Assembly (NCBI RefSeq): GCF_001945365.1
Contig: NZ_MSTQ01000007.1
Coordinates: 124,001-188,000, forward strand
Source: Pseudomonas reinekei
GTDB taxonomy: Bacteria; Pseudomonadota; Gammaproteobacteria; Pseudomonadales; Pseudomonadaceae
Length of the DNA: 64,000 bases
Direction: 5' to 3'
The translations under genes were made by a program, and so were the position numbers. The notes under the pieces were generated by a model that was given only the letters and a program-made list of their open reading frames with translations, ran no database searches and was not told where the DNA came from. Shown here one piece after another: positions 35,516-44,624 of this stretch (its first letter is position 1; each line of letters starts with the position of its first letter).

Positions 35516-36772
35516 ATGAACTCCAAGTGCTTTTGCACAGGGTGGTCCCTCGTGGCCGGCCTGGCGGCAAGCATACTGGCATTGCCGAGTCTCGCTGCCG
35601 CATTGACACTCGATGAAGCTTTGCAGCTGGCTGAAAACAATGCGCCGTCGCTGACTGCACAAGACGCGAAAATTCAGGCCGCCAGTAGTGCGGCCATCCC
35701 CGCAGGTGAACTACCCGATCCCAAGTTGCTGCTAGGCGTACAGAACTACCCCATTGGGGGGCCGGATCGCTGGAGCATCGACCAGGACTTCATGACTATG
35801 CGAATGGTCGGAGTCAGTCAGGAGATGCCCAACAGCGCCAAGCGCAAAGCCCGAATCGAGGTCGCTGATGCGGCCATTGACCGCGCCGCCGCTGAGCGCC
35901 GGGTCGAACGTCTAAAGGTTCGTCAGGCCACGGCGTTGGCCTGGATCAACAGCTACTCCGTTGAGCGTAAAGACGCGCTCTTTCAGGACTTCTACAAAGA
36001 AAACCGTCTGCTGGCTGATACCGTCCGTGCACAAATTGCCGGCGGCCGCGCTCAACCTGCTGATGCAGTAACGCCCAAACAGGAAGCGGCACAACTGGAA
36101 GAGCAGCAGGACGATCTGATTCGCCAGAGAGCGCAGGCCCGAGCGGCCCTGAAGCGCTGGATTGGACCAGCCGCCAATGACAAACCTGTGGGCAGCTTGC
36201 CTGAATGGCCTGTCGAAGCCTCTGGCTACTCTCATAAGCTGCAACATCACCCAGAATTGGCAGCGTTTGCGCCAATGACCCGCGAAGCGCAAGCCAAGGT
36301 CCGTGAAGCCGAAGCGGAAAAACAGTCGGATTGGAGCTGGGAAGTCGACTATCAGAATCGCGGCCGACAGTTCGGCGACATGGTCAGCGTGCAATTTTCA
36401 TGGGATCTACCGCTGTTTCCTGACTCTCGGCAAAACCCAAAAATTGCGGCCAAGCACGCTGAACTCAACCAGCTTGAGGCTGAGCGTGAAGCCCTTTCAC
36501 GCGAGCACACCCAGCAACTGGAGGACGAGCTGGCCGACTATGAACGCTTGAATCGTGCCGTACATCGAACCCAGGACAGTCTGTTGCCCTTGGCCAAGGA
36601 AAAGGTCGAGCTCAGTATGGCCAGCTACCGCGCCGGCAAAGGCGATTTGAGCTCCGTCGTGGCCGCTCGGCGCGAGCTCATCGAAGCCCGCCTCAAACAG
36701 ATCGACCTGGAAGAGCAGCGAGCGCTGACCAGTGCGCGTCTGCATTTCGCTTACGGGGAGTCCAGCCAATGA
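35516..36772 (+). CDS. cusC: CusC-like outer-membrane channel of the Cu/Ag RND system
   Basis: A TolC-family outer-membrane duct for the copper/silver efflux complex. The product is 418 aa from ATG 35516 (AGGAA upstream); a GTG two codons earlier is possible. A signal peptide ends at SLAAA, and the mature part starts LTLDEALQLAENNAPSL. MTMRMVGVSQEMPNSAKRK replaces the usual beta-barrel turn motif, and the second repeat shows SVQFSWDLPLFPDSRQNPK. Like many Pseudomonas metal TolC proteins it is closer to the CzcC/CopC-like branch than to E. coli CusC. It overlaps cusB by four bases. Confidence 0.88.
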   Translation: MNSKCFCTGWSLVAGLAASILALPSLAAALTLDEALQLAENNAPSLTAQDAKIQAASSAAIPAGELPDPKLLLGVQNYPIGGPDRWSIDQDFMTMRMVGVSQEMPNSAKRKARIEVADAAIDRAAAERRVERLKVRQATALAWINSYSVERKDALFQDFYKENRLLADTVRAQIAGGRAQPADAVTPKQEAAQLEEQQDDLIRQRAQARAALKRWIGPAANDKPVGSLPEWPVEASGYSHKLQHHPELAAFAPMTREAQAKVREAEAEKQSDWSWEVDYQNRGRQFGDMVSVQFSWDLPLFPDSRQNPKIAAKHAELNQLEAEREALSREHTQQLEDELADYERLNRAVHRTQDSLLPLAKEKVELSMASYRAGKGDLSSVVAARRELIEARLKQIDLEEQRALTSARLHFAYGESSQ

Positions 36773-38253
36773 ACCTTAAAAAGTGGAACGGGGCATTGTT
36801 GGTAGGCCTCTCGCTGGTATTGGGTGTCGCCGGTGGTTACTGGTTCGCTCTGCAGGGAATGAGCGAAGTACCTGGTGCAGCCCCGGAGCAGAGCCTCCCC
36901 TCTCTGGACGAACGCAAAGTGCTGTATTGGTACGACCCTATGTCCCCGCAGCAAAAGTTCGATAAGCCGGGTAAGTCGCCCTACATGGACATGCAGTTGG
37001 TTCCTCAGTACGCCGACATCAAAGGGGACAGCGCAGCCGTTCGCATTGATCCAAGCCTGACTCAGAATCTCGGTGTGCGACTGGCTACCGTCAGTCGAGG
37101 TGTGTTTGCTTCGAGTCTGGACGTGGTCGGTGTGTTGACCTTCAACGAGCGGGACGTCGCCGTCATTCAAGCCCGTACGGTGGGTTTCGTCGAGCGCGTG
37201 TATGCCCGTGCTCCTGGCGACGTGATCAAAGCCAATGCCGCCTTGGCGGATATTCTTGTACCTGAGTGGGCTGCCGCTCAGGAAGAGTTCCTCGCACTCA
37301 AGCGCAGTGGCGATGCGGGCTTGCTGGCAGCGGCTCGCCAGCGCTTGCGGCTCACCGGGATGCCGGCGGCATCAATTGCTCAAGTAGAGCGCAGTGGCAA
37401 AGTCCAACCAAACCTGACCCTCACCAGCCCTATTAGTGGTGTGCTGCAAGAGCTCAATGTGCGCGAGGGTATGACGGTGGCCGCCGGCGAGACACTGGCA
37501 CGCGTTAATGGTTTGAGTAGCGTCTGGCTGGCCCTGGCCGTTCCGGAGACTGAATCTGGATCGATCCTCATGGGGCAAGCGGCAGAGGCGCGTTTGCCCG
37601 CGTTCCCTGGGGTTGTGCTCAAGGGCGTCGTCAGCGCGATTCTTCCGGAAACCAATCCGGATAGCCGCACCCTTCGCGTACGCGTCGAGTTACCTAACCC
37701 AGAAGGCCGTCTCAGGCCGGGTATGACCGCACGAGTGAGCCTCAATCGTTCAACGGAGCAAAGTGTGTTGTGGGTGCCGAGCGAGGCCGTCATTCGCACC
37801 GGTCGACGTGCCCTGGTGATGCTCGCTGAAGACGCTGGCCGCTATCGTCCTGTTGAAGTGTTGATCGGGCAGGAAAACGATGGCAAGACGGCGATCTTGA
37901 AAGGTCTGGAAGAGGGCCAGAAGGTGGTTACCTCTGGCCAGTTCCTGCTCGACTCGGAGGCCAGTCTTAAGGGTATCGTTGCAAACTCAGAGGAACAGTC
38001 ACCCACCAACGCAGCAGCCTCCAGTTTTCATGAGGCGGATGGGCAGATCGTTGAGATCAACGACAAAGAAGTCACACTCGCCCATGGCCCCTTCAAAACG
38101 CTGGGCATGCCTGGCATGACGATGACTTTCCCGCTCGCCAATCCGGCTCTGATGCAGGGCCTCAAAACGGGCGACAAGGTCCGGATTGCAGTGAGCCAGA
38201 CCGACGATGGCTTGCGTGTCGAGCGCCTGGCCAAATCGGGGGGCCAGCCATGA
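36769..38253 (+). CDS. cusB: CusB-like periplasmic adaptor with a fused CusF domain
   Basis: An adaptor connecting CusA and the outer-membrane channel and delivering Cu(I)/Ag(I) to the pump. The product is 494 aa, longer than E. coli CusB (about 407). Order: signal/anchor ([18 protein letters not shown]), a heavy-metal-binding domain ([20 protein letters not shown] then PYMDMQLVP, residues ~50-75), adaptor hairpin and barrel domains, and at residues ~425-490 a CusF-like domain with [14 protein letters not shown]. The Met and aromatic pattern is right for Cu(I). A separate CusF follows downstream, so the operon has two such domains. It overlaps cusC and cusA by four bases each. Confidence 0.93.
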   Translation: MNLKKWNGALLVGLSLVLGVAGGYWFALQGMSEVPGAAPEQSLPSLDERKVLYWYDPMSPQQKFDKPGKSPYMDMQLVPQYADIKGDSAAVRIDPSLTQNLGVRLATVSRGVFASSLDVVGVLTFNERDVAVIQARTVGFVERVYARAPGDVIKANAALADILVPEWAAAQEEFLALKRSGDAGLLAAARQRLRLTGMPAASIAQVERSGKVQPNLTLTSPISGVLQELNVREGMTVAAGETLARVNGLSSVWLALAVPETESGSILMGQAAEARLPAFPGVVLKGVVSAILPETNPDSRTLRVRVELPNPEGRLRPGMTARVSLNRSTEQSVLWVPSEAVIRTGRRALVMLAEDAGRYRPVEVLIGQENDGKTAILKGLEEGQKVVTSGQFLLDSEASLKGIVANSEEQSPTNAAASSFHEADGQIVEINDKEVTLAHGPFKTLGMPGMTMTFPLANPALMQGLKTGDKVRIAVSQTDDGLRVERLAKSGGQP

Positions 38254-41200
38254 TTGCTGCCCTGATTCGTTGGTCGGTGGCCAACCGATTCCTGGTGCTA
38301 CTGGCGACACTGTTCGTCACGGTTTGGGGCATCTGGTCGGTGCAGAGCACGCCCATCGATGCGCTACCTGATCTCTCCGATGTTCAGGTGATCATCCGCA
38401 CCCCGTATCCGGGACAGGCACCGCAGATCGTCGAGAACCAAGTGACCTATCCATTGGCGACCACCATGCTTTCGGTGCCTGGCGCCAAGACCGTGCGCGG
38501 CTACTCCTTCTTTGGTGACAGCTTCGTTTACGTGCTGTTCGAAGACGGCACTGACTTGTATTGGGCTCGCTCGCGGGTGTTGGAGTACCTGAGCCAAATA
38601 CAAAGTCGCTTGCCGGCCAGCGCCAAACCAGCGTTGGGGCCGGATGCGACAGGCGTTGGCTGGATCTTCCAATATGCGCTGGTAGATCGCAGTGGCGGAC
38701 ACGATCTGGCGCAACTTCGTGCACTTCAGGACTGGTTCCTCAAGTTCGAACTCAAGACTCTGCCCAACGTTGCCGAGGTGGCTACGGTGGGAGGGATGGT
38801 CAAGCAGTACCAAGTGCAGCTTGATCCGCTCAAATTGGCCAGCCTCGGTATCACCCAGGCCGAGGTGACGGAAGCGATCGGCAAGGCTAATCAGGAAACC
38901 GGTGGCGCCGTCCTGGAGATGGCAGAGACCGAGTTCATTGTGCGGGCCTCCGGCTACTTGAAGACGCTCAATGACTTTCGGGCGATCCCACTCAAGCTGG
39001 GTTCGGGCGGTGTGCCGGTGACCCTTGGCGATGTTGCCGCGATCCAGTTGGGTCCGGAAATGCGGCGTGGCATCACCGAACTCGACGGCGAAGGCGAGAC
39101 TGTTGGCGGCGTGGTAATTCTGCGCAGCGGCAAGAACGCTCGCGAAACCATTGCGGCGGTCAAGACCAAACTCGACGAACTGAAAAGCAGTTTGCCGGCC
39201 GGAGTGGAAATCGTCACCACCTACGACCGCAGCAAGCTGATCGACCGCGCGGTGGAAAATCTCAGTCACAAACTGCTCGAAGAGTTCATCGTCGTCGCGT
39301 TGGTCTGTGGCATCTTCCTCTGGCACCTGCGTTCATCGCTGGTGGCAATCATCTCCCTGCCGGTGGGGGTGCTGATCGCCTTCATCGTGATGCGCTATCA
39401 AGGGATCAACGCCAACATCATGTCCTTGGGCGGGATTGCCATCGCCATCGGCGCCATGGTCGATGCTGCCGTGGTGATGATCGAGAACGCCCACAAGAAG
39501 ATTGAGGCCTGGCACGCGGCCAATCCGGGGGAAGAACTGAAGGGTGAGCGTCATTGGCATGTAATGACCGAAGCGGCAGCAGAGGTAGGCCCGGCGCTGT
39601 TCTTCTGTTTGTTGATCATTACCCTATCGTTCATTCCGGTGTTCACCCTGCAAGCGCAAGAGGGCCGGCTATTCGGCCCTTTGGCTTTCACCAAGACTTA
39701 CGCCATGGCCGCAGCGGCGGGATTGTCAGTGACCTTGGTGCCGGTGCTGATGGGCTACTGGATTCGAGGACGAATTCCCAGTGAACATCAGAACCCGTTG
39801 AACCGCTGGTTGATCCGGATCTACCAGCCGGCTCTGGACGCGGTCTTGCGGCGACCAAAGATCACGTTGCTGGTGGCGCTATTGGTTTTTGTCAGTGCGC
39901 TATGGCCAATGTCGCGTTTAGGTGGTGAGTTTCTTCCGCCACTGGACGAGGGCGATCTGCTCTATATGCCTTCGGCTCTGCCGGGATTGTCGGCGCAGAA
40001 AGCAGCGCAATTGCTGCAACAGACCGACCGTCTGATCAAAACCGTTCCAGAGGTCGAACATGTCTTCGGTAAAGCGGGGCGCGCTGAAACCGCCACCGAC
40101 CCGGCACCGCTGGAGATGTTCGAAACCACCATCCAGTTCAAACCACGTGAGCAATGGCGTCCAGGCATGACCCAGGAAAAGTTGGTGGAAGAACTGGATC
40201 GAGCGGTACGAGTCCCAGGGCTGACAAATATCTGGATACCGCCGATTCGTAACCGTATCGACATGCTGGCTACGGGGATCAAGAGTCCCATCGGAGTGAA
40301 AGTTACCGGCACCAACCTGACGGAGATCGATGCCGCGACTCAGGCCGTCGAGCGAGTGGCCAAGGGTGTACCCGGTGTCAGTTCGGCTCTGGCCGAGCGA
40401 CTAACCGGTGGTCGCTATATCGATGTGGATATCGACCGCAAAGCCGCCGCCCGCTACGGACTGAATATCGCCGATGTGCAATCCATCGTGGCCGGTGCTA
40501 TCGGCGGTGAAAATGTCGGGGAGACCATTGAAGGGCTCGCACGCTTCCCGATCAACGTGCGTTACCCACGGGAGTGGCGTGACTCGCTCGGTGCCTTGGA
40601 GCAATTGCCGATCTATACCCCGCTCGGTAGCCAGATCACCCTCGGCACCGTAGCGAAGGTCAAGGTCAGCGACGGTCCACCGATGCTCAAGAGCGAGAAC
40701 GCACGACCCTCTGGTTGGGTATACATCGATGTGCGGGGGAGGGACATTGCCTCGGTAGTCGCCGACCTGCGTCGGGTCGTCAGTGAACAGGTCAAGTTGC
40801 AGCCCGGCATGAGCCTGAGTTACTCGGGGCAGTTCGAATTTTTGGAACGGGCCAACGCACGACTCAAACTGGTGGTGCCTGCCACTCTGTTGATCATCTT
40901 CGTGTTGCTCTACCTGACCTTCGCCCGCTTCGATGAGGCCTTGCTGATCATGGCCACACTGCCATTCGCGCTGACTGGCGGGGCATGGTTCCTCTATCTG
41001 TTGGGGTTCAATTTGTCAGTCGCCACCGGGGTCGGCTTTATCGCCTTGGCCGGTGTTTCCGCCGAGTTCGGCGTGATCATGCTGCTCTACCTGAAGAACG
41101 CCTGGGCCGAACGTGAAGACCTCGGCGACCGCACTGAGCGCGGTCTGGTGGCGGCGATTCGTGAAGGCGCCGTGCAGCGTGTTCGACCCAAGGCCATGAC

Positions 41201-41408
41201 CGTGGCCGTCATCATTGCTGGCTTGTTACCCATTTTGCTGGGCAGCGGGACCGGCAGCGAGGTGATGAGCCGAATTGCTGCACCCATGGTCGGCGGCATG
41301 GTCACGGCACCCTTGCTTTCCCTGTTTGTCATTCCGGCGGCCTATCGCCTGATGCGTCGCCGGCACCTCTCAGTTGAACCCATTAACTCTCAAGGAAACG
41401 TCCTATGA
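38250..41408 (+). CDS. cusA: CusA-like Cu(I)/Ag(I) RND efflux pump (HME4 class)
   Basis: An inner-membrane proton antiporter of the Cus complex. The product is 1052 aa, with twelve helices and two large periplasmic domains. The helix IV signature [17 protein letters not shown] places it in the HME4 class for monovalent Cu and Ag; D405 is at the same number as the essential Asp of E. coli CusA. Methionines at the periplasmic cleft occur as expected ([16 protein letters not shown] and [13 protein letters not shown]). The start overlaps cusB and the end overlaps cusF by four bases, a tight operon. No dedicated copRS or cusRS lies next to it; the duplicated CzcRS systems are the only two-component regulators in the element. 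Confidence 0.96.
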   Translation: MIAALIRWSVANRFLVLLATLFVTVWGIWSVQSTPIDALPDLSDVQVIIRTPYPGQAPQIVENQVTYPLATTMLSVPGAKTVRGYSFFGDSFVYVLFEDGTDLYWARSRVLEYLSQIQSRLPASAKPALGPDATGVGWIFQYALVDRSGGHDLAQLRALQDWFLKFELKTLPNVAEVATVGGMVKQYQVQLDPLKLASLGITQAEVTEAIGKANQETGGAVLEMAETEFIVRASGYLKTLNDFRAIPLKLGSGGVPVTLGDVAAIQLGPEMRRGITELDGEGETVGGVVILRSGKNARETIAAVKTKLDELKSSLPAGVEIVTTYDRSKLIDRAVENLSHKLLEEFIVVALVCGIFLWHLRSSLVAIISLPVGVLIAFIVMRYQGINANIMSLGGIAIAIGAMVDAAVVMIENAHKKIEAWHAANPGEELKGERHWHVMTEAAAEVGPALFFCLLIITLSFIPVFTLQAQEGRLFGPLAFTKTYAMAAAAGLSVTLVPVLMGYWIRGRIPSEHQNPLNRWLIRIYQPALDAVLRRPKITLLVALLVFVSALWPMSRLGGEFLPPLDEGDLLYMPSALPGLSAQKAAQLLQQTDRLIKTVPEVEHVFGKAGRAETATDPAPLEMFETTIQFKPREQWRPGMTQEKLVEELDRAVRVPGLTNIWIPPIRNRIDMLATGIKSPIGVKVTGTNLTEIDAATQAVERVAKGVPGVSSALAERLTGGRYIDVDIDRKAAARYGLNIADVQSIVAGAIGGENVGETIEGLARFPINVRYPREWRDSLGALEQLPIYTPLGSQITLGTVAKVKVSDGPPMLKSENARPSGWVYIDVRGRDIASVVADLRRVVSEQVKLQPGMSLSYSGQFEFLERANARLKLVVPATLLIIFVLLYLTFARFDEALLIMATLPFALTGGAWFLYLLGFNLSVATGVGFIALAGVSAEFGVIMLLYLKNAWAEREDLGDRTERGLVAAIREGAVQRVRPKAMTVAVIIAGLLPILLGSGTGSEVMSRIAAPMVGGMVTAPLLSLFVIPAAYRLMRRRHLSVEPINSQGNVL

Positions 41409-41755
41409 AACTGACCCTGATTGCAGTTGCAAGCACCGTATTTGCGCTGTCTCTTTCTGCCCTGGCAGAGGATATGCCGGGCATGAAAATGGACGGTATG
41501 GAGGGCATGCAGATGAAGCAGGAAACAACGCAGGCTCCAGTCGCCACCGCCGACGGAACGATCAAGGCTATCGATACTGTGAAGCATACGGCGACCATCG
41601 CTCACGGCGCTGTTCCAGCTGTGCAATGGCCGCCAATGACCATGGCTTTTTCCGTTACGGAAGATCAACTGACAGGGCTGTCGATCGGAGACCGCGTATC
41701 GTTTTCCTTTCGGCTAGAGGGCGGCAAAGCCACTATTGTGTCTATTAAAAAGTGA
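41405..41755 (+). CDS. cusF: CusF-like periplasmic Cu/Ag chaperone
   Basis: A 116-aa exported protein with a signal peptide cut at ALA, followed by a Met-rich stretch ([19 protein letters not shown]) and an OB-fold CusF domain containing [17 protein letters not shown], with the Trp-Met-Met Cu(I)/Ag(I) site of the family. The last gene of cusCBAF, overlapping cusA by four bases. It duplicates the domain fused to the end of CusB. Confidence 0.93.
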   Translation: MKLTLIAVASTVFALSLSALAEDMPGMKMDGMEGMQMKQETTQAPVATADGTIKAIDTVKHTATIAHGAVPAVQWPPMTMAFSVTEDQLTGLSIGDRVSFSFRLEGGKATIVSIKK

Positions 41756-42243
41756 AACAGCAGTAGTGAAGTTGGCCGGCATGCGTTGTCGTGCCGGTCA
41801 TTATCACTAAATCCGCAGGTCAGAAAAAACGGTACACCTGTGATGTACTTGACTGGCTGCTTAGCCGATTACGGCCTTTCGTCTACAGCGGTTTTGAGTC
41901 GCTAGCAGTCGAGGTTCGGACTAGGTTGGATGGTGATTCCAGCCAATGGAAAGTCACCAACTCGCGTTACGACTGATTTCCTTCCCTTCGGCGAGTCTCT
42001 TTCTGACTATACCGATGGCTGTCGCAGACCCATTACCGTCCGATGTAGCACTCGAAAGTGAAAACGGCGGGCGTGCAGTCGAGCTTTCGCTGGCATCTTT
42101 GCCGATGCGCCGGAGGGCGCAGCCGCTCGTCGCAATAACCAGCAAGAATTGCCTCTATGCACGGTTATCCAATGACGAGATCAGCTCTGCGCGCGAGCAT
42201 AATGACGTGTCTTCTCTAATGACGAAATGAGAGCCGGACGATC
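41756..42243. other. Non-coding interval between cusF and the AbrB-ParS gene
   Basis: GCCGGCATGCG and CGTGCCGGTC at 41775-41800 form an imperfect hairpin that may end the cus transcript, though no T run follows. Short open frames in the rest have no support. Confidence 0.5.
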
Positions 42244-42882
42244 ATGAGTGAAAGCGAGCGTTGGATAGTCAAATGCCAGAATACTGAGGACGGTAGCGGC
42301 GATGTCATCGTTGATTTACCTCCAGAATTGCTTGTCAAAATGGGGGTAGGTGTTGGGGACGATCTGACGATTACGGTAGTGAATGGCACAATAGTGCTGA
42401 AGCCTACGCATGGCACAACATCAGTGCAGCCCGTGTTTGCTGGAGTCCTGCGTGATGATGCTTATCATGCCTACCGCATCCGGCTGGAGGCGTCTCTAAA
42501 TATCCCCTCAAACGCCTCTGATCAGGACATTCACGACATGATCGTAGCTGGCTTCTCGGCCAGCATGATCATGTCGCTTTGCGACGTTGGAACCATAAGT
42601 CCGGAAGAACGCGACAGAATCATTCCACTCAAAACACTCAAAACAAAATTGGCCAGCAATCAGCTCTTAACGGTGGATGAGAGCGATCGACTGTTCCGCT
42701 TTGCACACATTACCGCCATGGCCGAGGTGATCTTCGGGGATGCGGGAAGGGCCAAACAATGGCTTTCCAAACCCAAATCCCGTTTTTCGGGCAAAAGTCC
42801 AACTGCAATGCTGACTACAACCCACGGCACACATCGGGTCGAAGAAATGCTGATTCAGGTAGCTGAGGGCATGTCATTTTGA
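42244..42882 (+). CDS. AbrB-like/ParS (DUF2384) antitoxin-type fusion protein
   Basis: A 212-aa protein with two parts. Residues 1-55 resemble an AbrB/MazE-type DNA-binding domain (DVIVDLPPELLVKMGVGVGD, then LTITVVNGTIVLKP). Residues ~75-212 match MbcA/ParS/Xre antitoxins: a helical domain, then the toxin-binding DUF2384 part with EVIFGDAGRAKQWLSKP, GKSPTAMLTTTHG and VEEMLIQVAEG. Such antitoxins are normally followed by a RES-domain toxin, but here about 110 bp of non-coding DNA leads straight to the transposon end. The AbrB part is clearly related to the small gene at 61758. Possible roles are maintenance of the element, regulation of tns genes, or an orphan antitoxin. Confidence 0.82.
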   Translation: MSESERWIVKCQNTEDGSGDVIVDLPPELLVKMGVGVGDDLTITVVNGTIVLKPTHGTTSVQPVFAGVLRDDAYHAYRIRLEASLNIPSNASDQDIHDMIVAGFSASMIMSLCDVGTISPEERDRIIPLKTLKTKLASNQLLTVDESDRLFRFAHITAMAEVIFGDAGRAKQWLSKPKSRFSGKSPTAMLTTTHGTHRVEEMLIQVAEGMSF

Positions 42883-42990
42883 TCCAACGGCAGCTAAGTA
42901 GAACCAGCACAAGCGGGTACGCGACCGCAACTATTCATTCAGCTAGCGTGCTCCGTTAAGCCGCTTACCCCTGAATTCAATGAGCCGCTG

Positions 42991-43187
42991 GTGTCAAAAT
43001 ATTTTGTTCGGCACCAGTCTCGACTTTAAATTGGCTCCTGCGGGTAGTGTCAATCTATGTTGTTATAAACTCATCCCGTCATTCGAATATCACCATGGGT
43101 TGTGTCAAGTTATGTTGTCATCTGGGGAGCGCTGAAGGTCCTATAAATGACTGATTTTATTGATGTTCGTGTGTCAAACTATGTTGT
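42991..43187 (-). repeat. Four spaced TnsB-type binding sites (distal, L-type end)
   Basis: 17-bp sites start at 42991 (GTGTCAAAATATTTTGT), 43047 (GTGTCAATCTATGTTGT), 43102 (GTGTCAAGTTATGTTGT) and 43171 (GTGTCAAACTATGTTGT). They are the reverse complement of the sites at 1496-1552 and are spaced 55, 55 and 69 bp apart. The wide spacing mirrors the left end of Tn7. No gene is present in 42883-43196. Confidence 0.88.
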
Positions 43188-43196
43188 TGGGCACCA

Positions 43197-43201
43197 ACTT
43201 T
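43197..43201 (+). repeat. Target-site duplication (ACTTT), distal side
   Basis: ACTTT follows the terminal CCA at 43194-43196 and is identical to 1482-1486. Its last T is also the first base of the adjacent second transposon end. Confidence 0.88.
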
Positions 43202-43245
43202 GAAAGTACGAAATAAAGTCTGTCGGAATTGAATAAAGTCTGTCG
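43201..43245 (+). mobile_element. R-type end of a second, older Tn7-like element
   Basis: The sequence TGAAAGTACGAAATAAAGTC begins at 43201. Two 15-bp repeats, AAATAAAGTCTGTCG at 43211 and GAATAAAGTCTGTCG at 43231, are 20 bp apart, the pitch of the first element's R end. AATAAAG lies 11 bases from the terminal TG in both elements (1487 to 1498, 43201 to 43212). If the first element is removed, this end sits 23 bp after the glmS stop codon. The other end of this older element was not found. Confidence 0.78.
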
Positions 43246-43333
43246 CTGGCGCCTACCCCCCGGTTTGGTAGCTAGCGACGCTTTCCTCCGCTACTCGCTC
43301 TTCTGAGCGTAGCTCAAGGTATGAAAGCCCAAA

Positions 43334-44440
43334 ATGATGCTAGCGATACAGCCAGAGGAGACTCTGCGCTCCTTTGTTGAAAGAACTCTTTTAATTAAAG
43401 GAAAACATTCTTCCGAGGAAGTTTTTCGCAAGTTCCCAAGATGGGCCACCCGAGTAGATGTTTTGAAAATTGCCGATACACTTGGATGGTTTGGCTGTCA
43501 CGGCTTAAACAAAATACTGCATAGGCATACTAATTATCCTCTAACGGCAGTTTTTAAAAATATTCAAGATGTCTCTTACTCTCGGGGCGAGTATCTGAGT
43601 TATTCACGTTGGTATGATTACAATAGAAATCCATCAGGTTTTTGTCCTGTTTGTGTCGCAGAAGATATTGAACGCTTGGGATTTTCTTTCTGGCGGCGTG
43701 CTCACTGTTTAAAGCTGAACGTCTGTGCGGAGCACAATGTAGAGCTAGTCAAACGATGCCCTGCTTGTGACAAGCAGTTTTCCCATGGGGGTCATGATCT
43801 GGGAGTGATGTGGAGGACCTGTAAGGGCCGACATTTAAAAGATAGCCCTGTGACTGTGAACACAGATCCATTTGAGTTGAAGAAAGCTCAGCTTTTTACG
43901 GATATTCTGTCATTCACACATCACCTTTCTGAGGAGGCGGTACTAGCGGTCTTGAATGAAAAAAAAATCCATAAAGACGCAGTATTCGAACAAAAAATCT
44001 GGAACTCTGAACCCGACAGACACTGGGGAACTGAAATTGAGAGGCGCTTGGGAATTGTTAAGAACTGTAGGTCTGAAAACAGCCTCCCACCTGATCAATC
44101 CACTGATCTTATTATTCAAGCTATAGTCGAAACCTACGAAAGTTTTGCTGACTTCGTCTGGGATGTGAAAGCTTACAGGGACGAAATTCGACCGATCGAG
44201 TCTTTGTGGTCGACTTATAAAGCAGGGGATCAGGAATCACCGCATTTCGTCGAAGAGAACTATAAATATGGTGTGGGGGTTTGGAGCTGCCCTTTCCCTG
44301 CTAAACGAAATTGGGGCGTGTGGGATTGGCGGCCTGTTTATTATCCCTGCTGTAACTTTGAGCGGCCAAAGAGAAAAGGTCCTCAACCGCAACCTGTACT
44401 CGTTGAAAATGCACCGCCGGGTATCTACATTCGGTACTAG
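43334..44440 (+). CDS. tniQ: Orphan TniQ-family protein of the second element
   Basis: A 368-aa TniQ protein, much shorter than the TnsD-type copies (547-574 aa). Its TniQ start (MLAIQPEETLRSFVERTLL) leads to a zinc region with CPVCVAEDIERLGFSFWRRA, CAEHN and CPACDKQF, and the protein ends soon after. It may be a true short TniQ or a copy that lost the long C-terminal DNA-binding part. It is AT-rich like the second tniQ of the first element. It begins about 130 bp inside the second Tn7-like end, but no tnsA, tnsB or tnsC remains next to it, so it cannot act alone. It might work in trans with the neighbouring TnsABC. Confidence 0.85.
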   Translation: MMLAIQPEETLRSFVERTLLIKGKHSSEEVFRKFPRWATRVDVLKIADTLGWFGCHGLNKILHRHTNYPLTAVFKNIQDVSYSRGEYLSYSRWYDYNRNPSGFCPVCVAEDIERLGFSFWRRAHCLKLNVCAEHNVELVKRCPACDKQFSHGGHDLGVMWRTCKGRHLKDSPVTVNTDPFELKKAQLFTDILSFTHHLSEEAVLAVLNEKKIHKDAVFEQKIWNSEPDRHWGTEIERRLGIVKNCRSENSLPPDQSTDLIIQAIVETYESFADFVWDVKAYRDEIRPIESLWSTYKAGDQESPHFVEENYKYGVGVWSCPFPAKRNWGVWDWRPVYYPCCNFERPKRKGPQPQPVLVENAPPGIYIRY

Positions 44441-44624
44441 TTTTACGAGATCAAGCATGCCGATCTTTGCAAGATTCACGACACAGCAAGCTAAACGTAA
44501 AACTACGCATGGTGACCAGTTAACGGGACGCCCTGCCTGAGCTCGACTGATCAAGGAGTAAGCGAGCATGCCTCGGTCATTTGAGGATGTCTACCATGCC
44601 TACCGACTTGGCGAATCATCCTGA

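Larger units (their letters stand above)
1487..43196 (+). mobile_element. Tn7-like transposon, 41.7 kb, inserted at attTn7, with heavy-metal cargo
   Basis: The element starts TGGCTTCTAACAATAAAG at 1487. It ends at 43196 with a sequence whose reverse complement begins TGGTGCCCAACAACATAG. Both ends are flanked by ACTTT. Inverted TnsB-type sites occupy both ends, three closely packed on the glmS side and four spread over about 200 bp on the far side, the asymmetry known from the Tn7 right and left ends. The glmS-proximal end is next to tnsABC and two tniQ genes, all reading away from glmS as in Tn7. Cargo runs from about 10.4 to 42.9 kb and is almost wholly metal resistance. No tnsE-like gene was recognised. 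All core genes look intact, so the element could still be mobile. Confidence 0.93.

Noticed and set aside
41791-41976. 61-codon frame after cusF
   Set aside because: It begins inside a hairpin, has no ribosome-binding site and matches no family I recognise.
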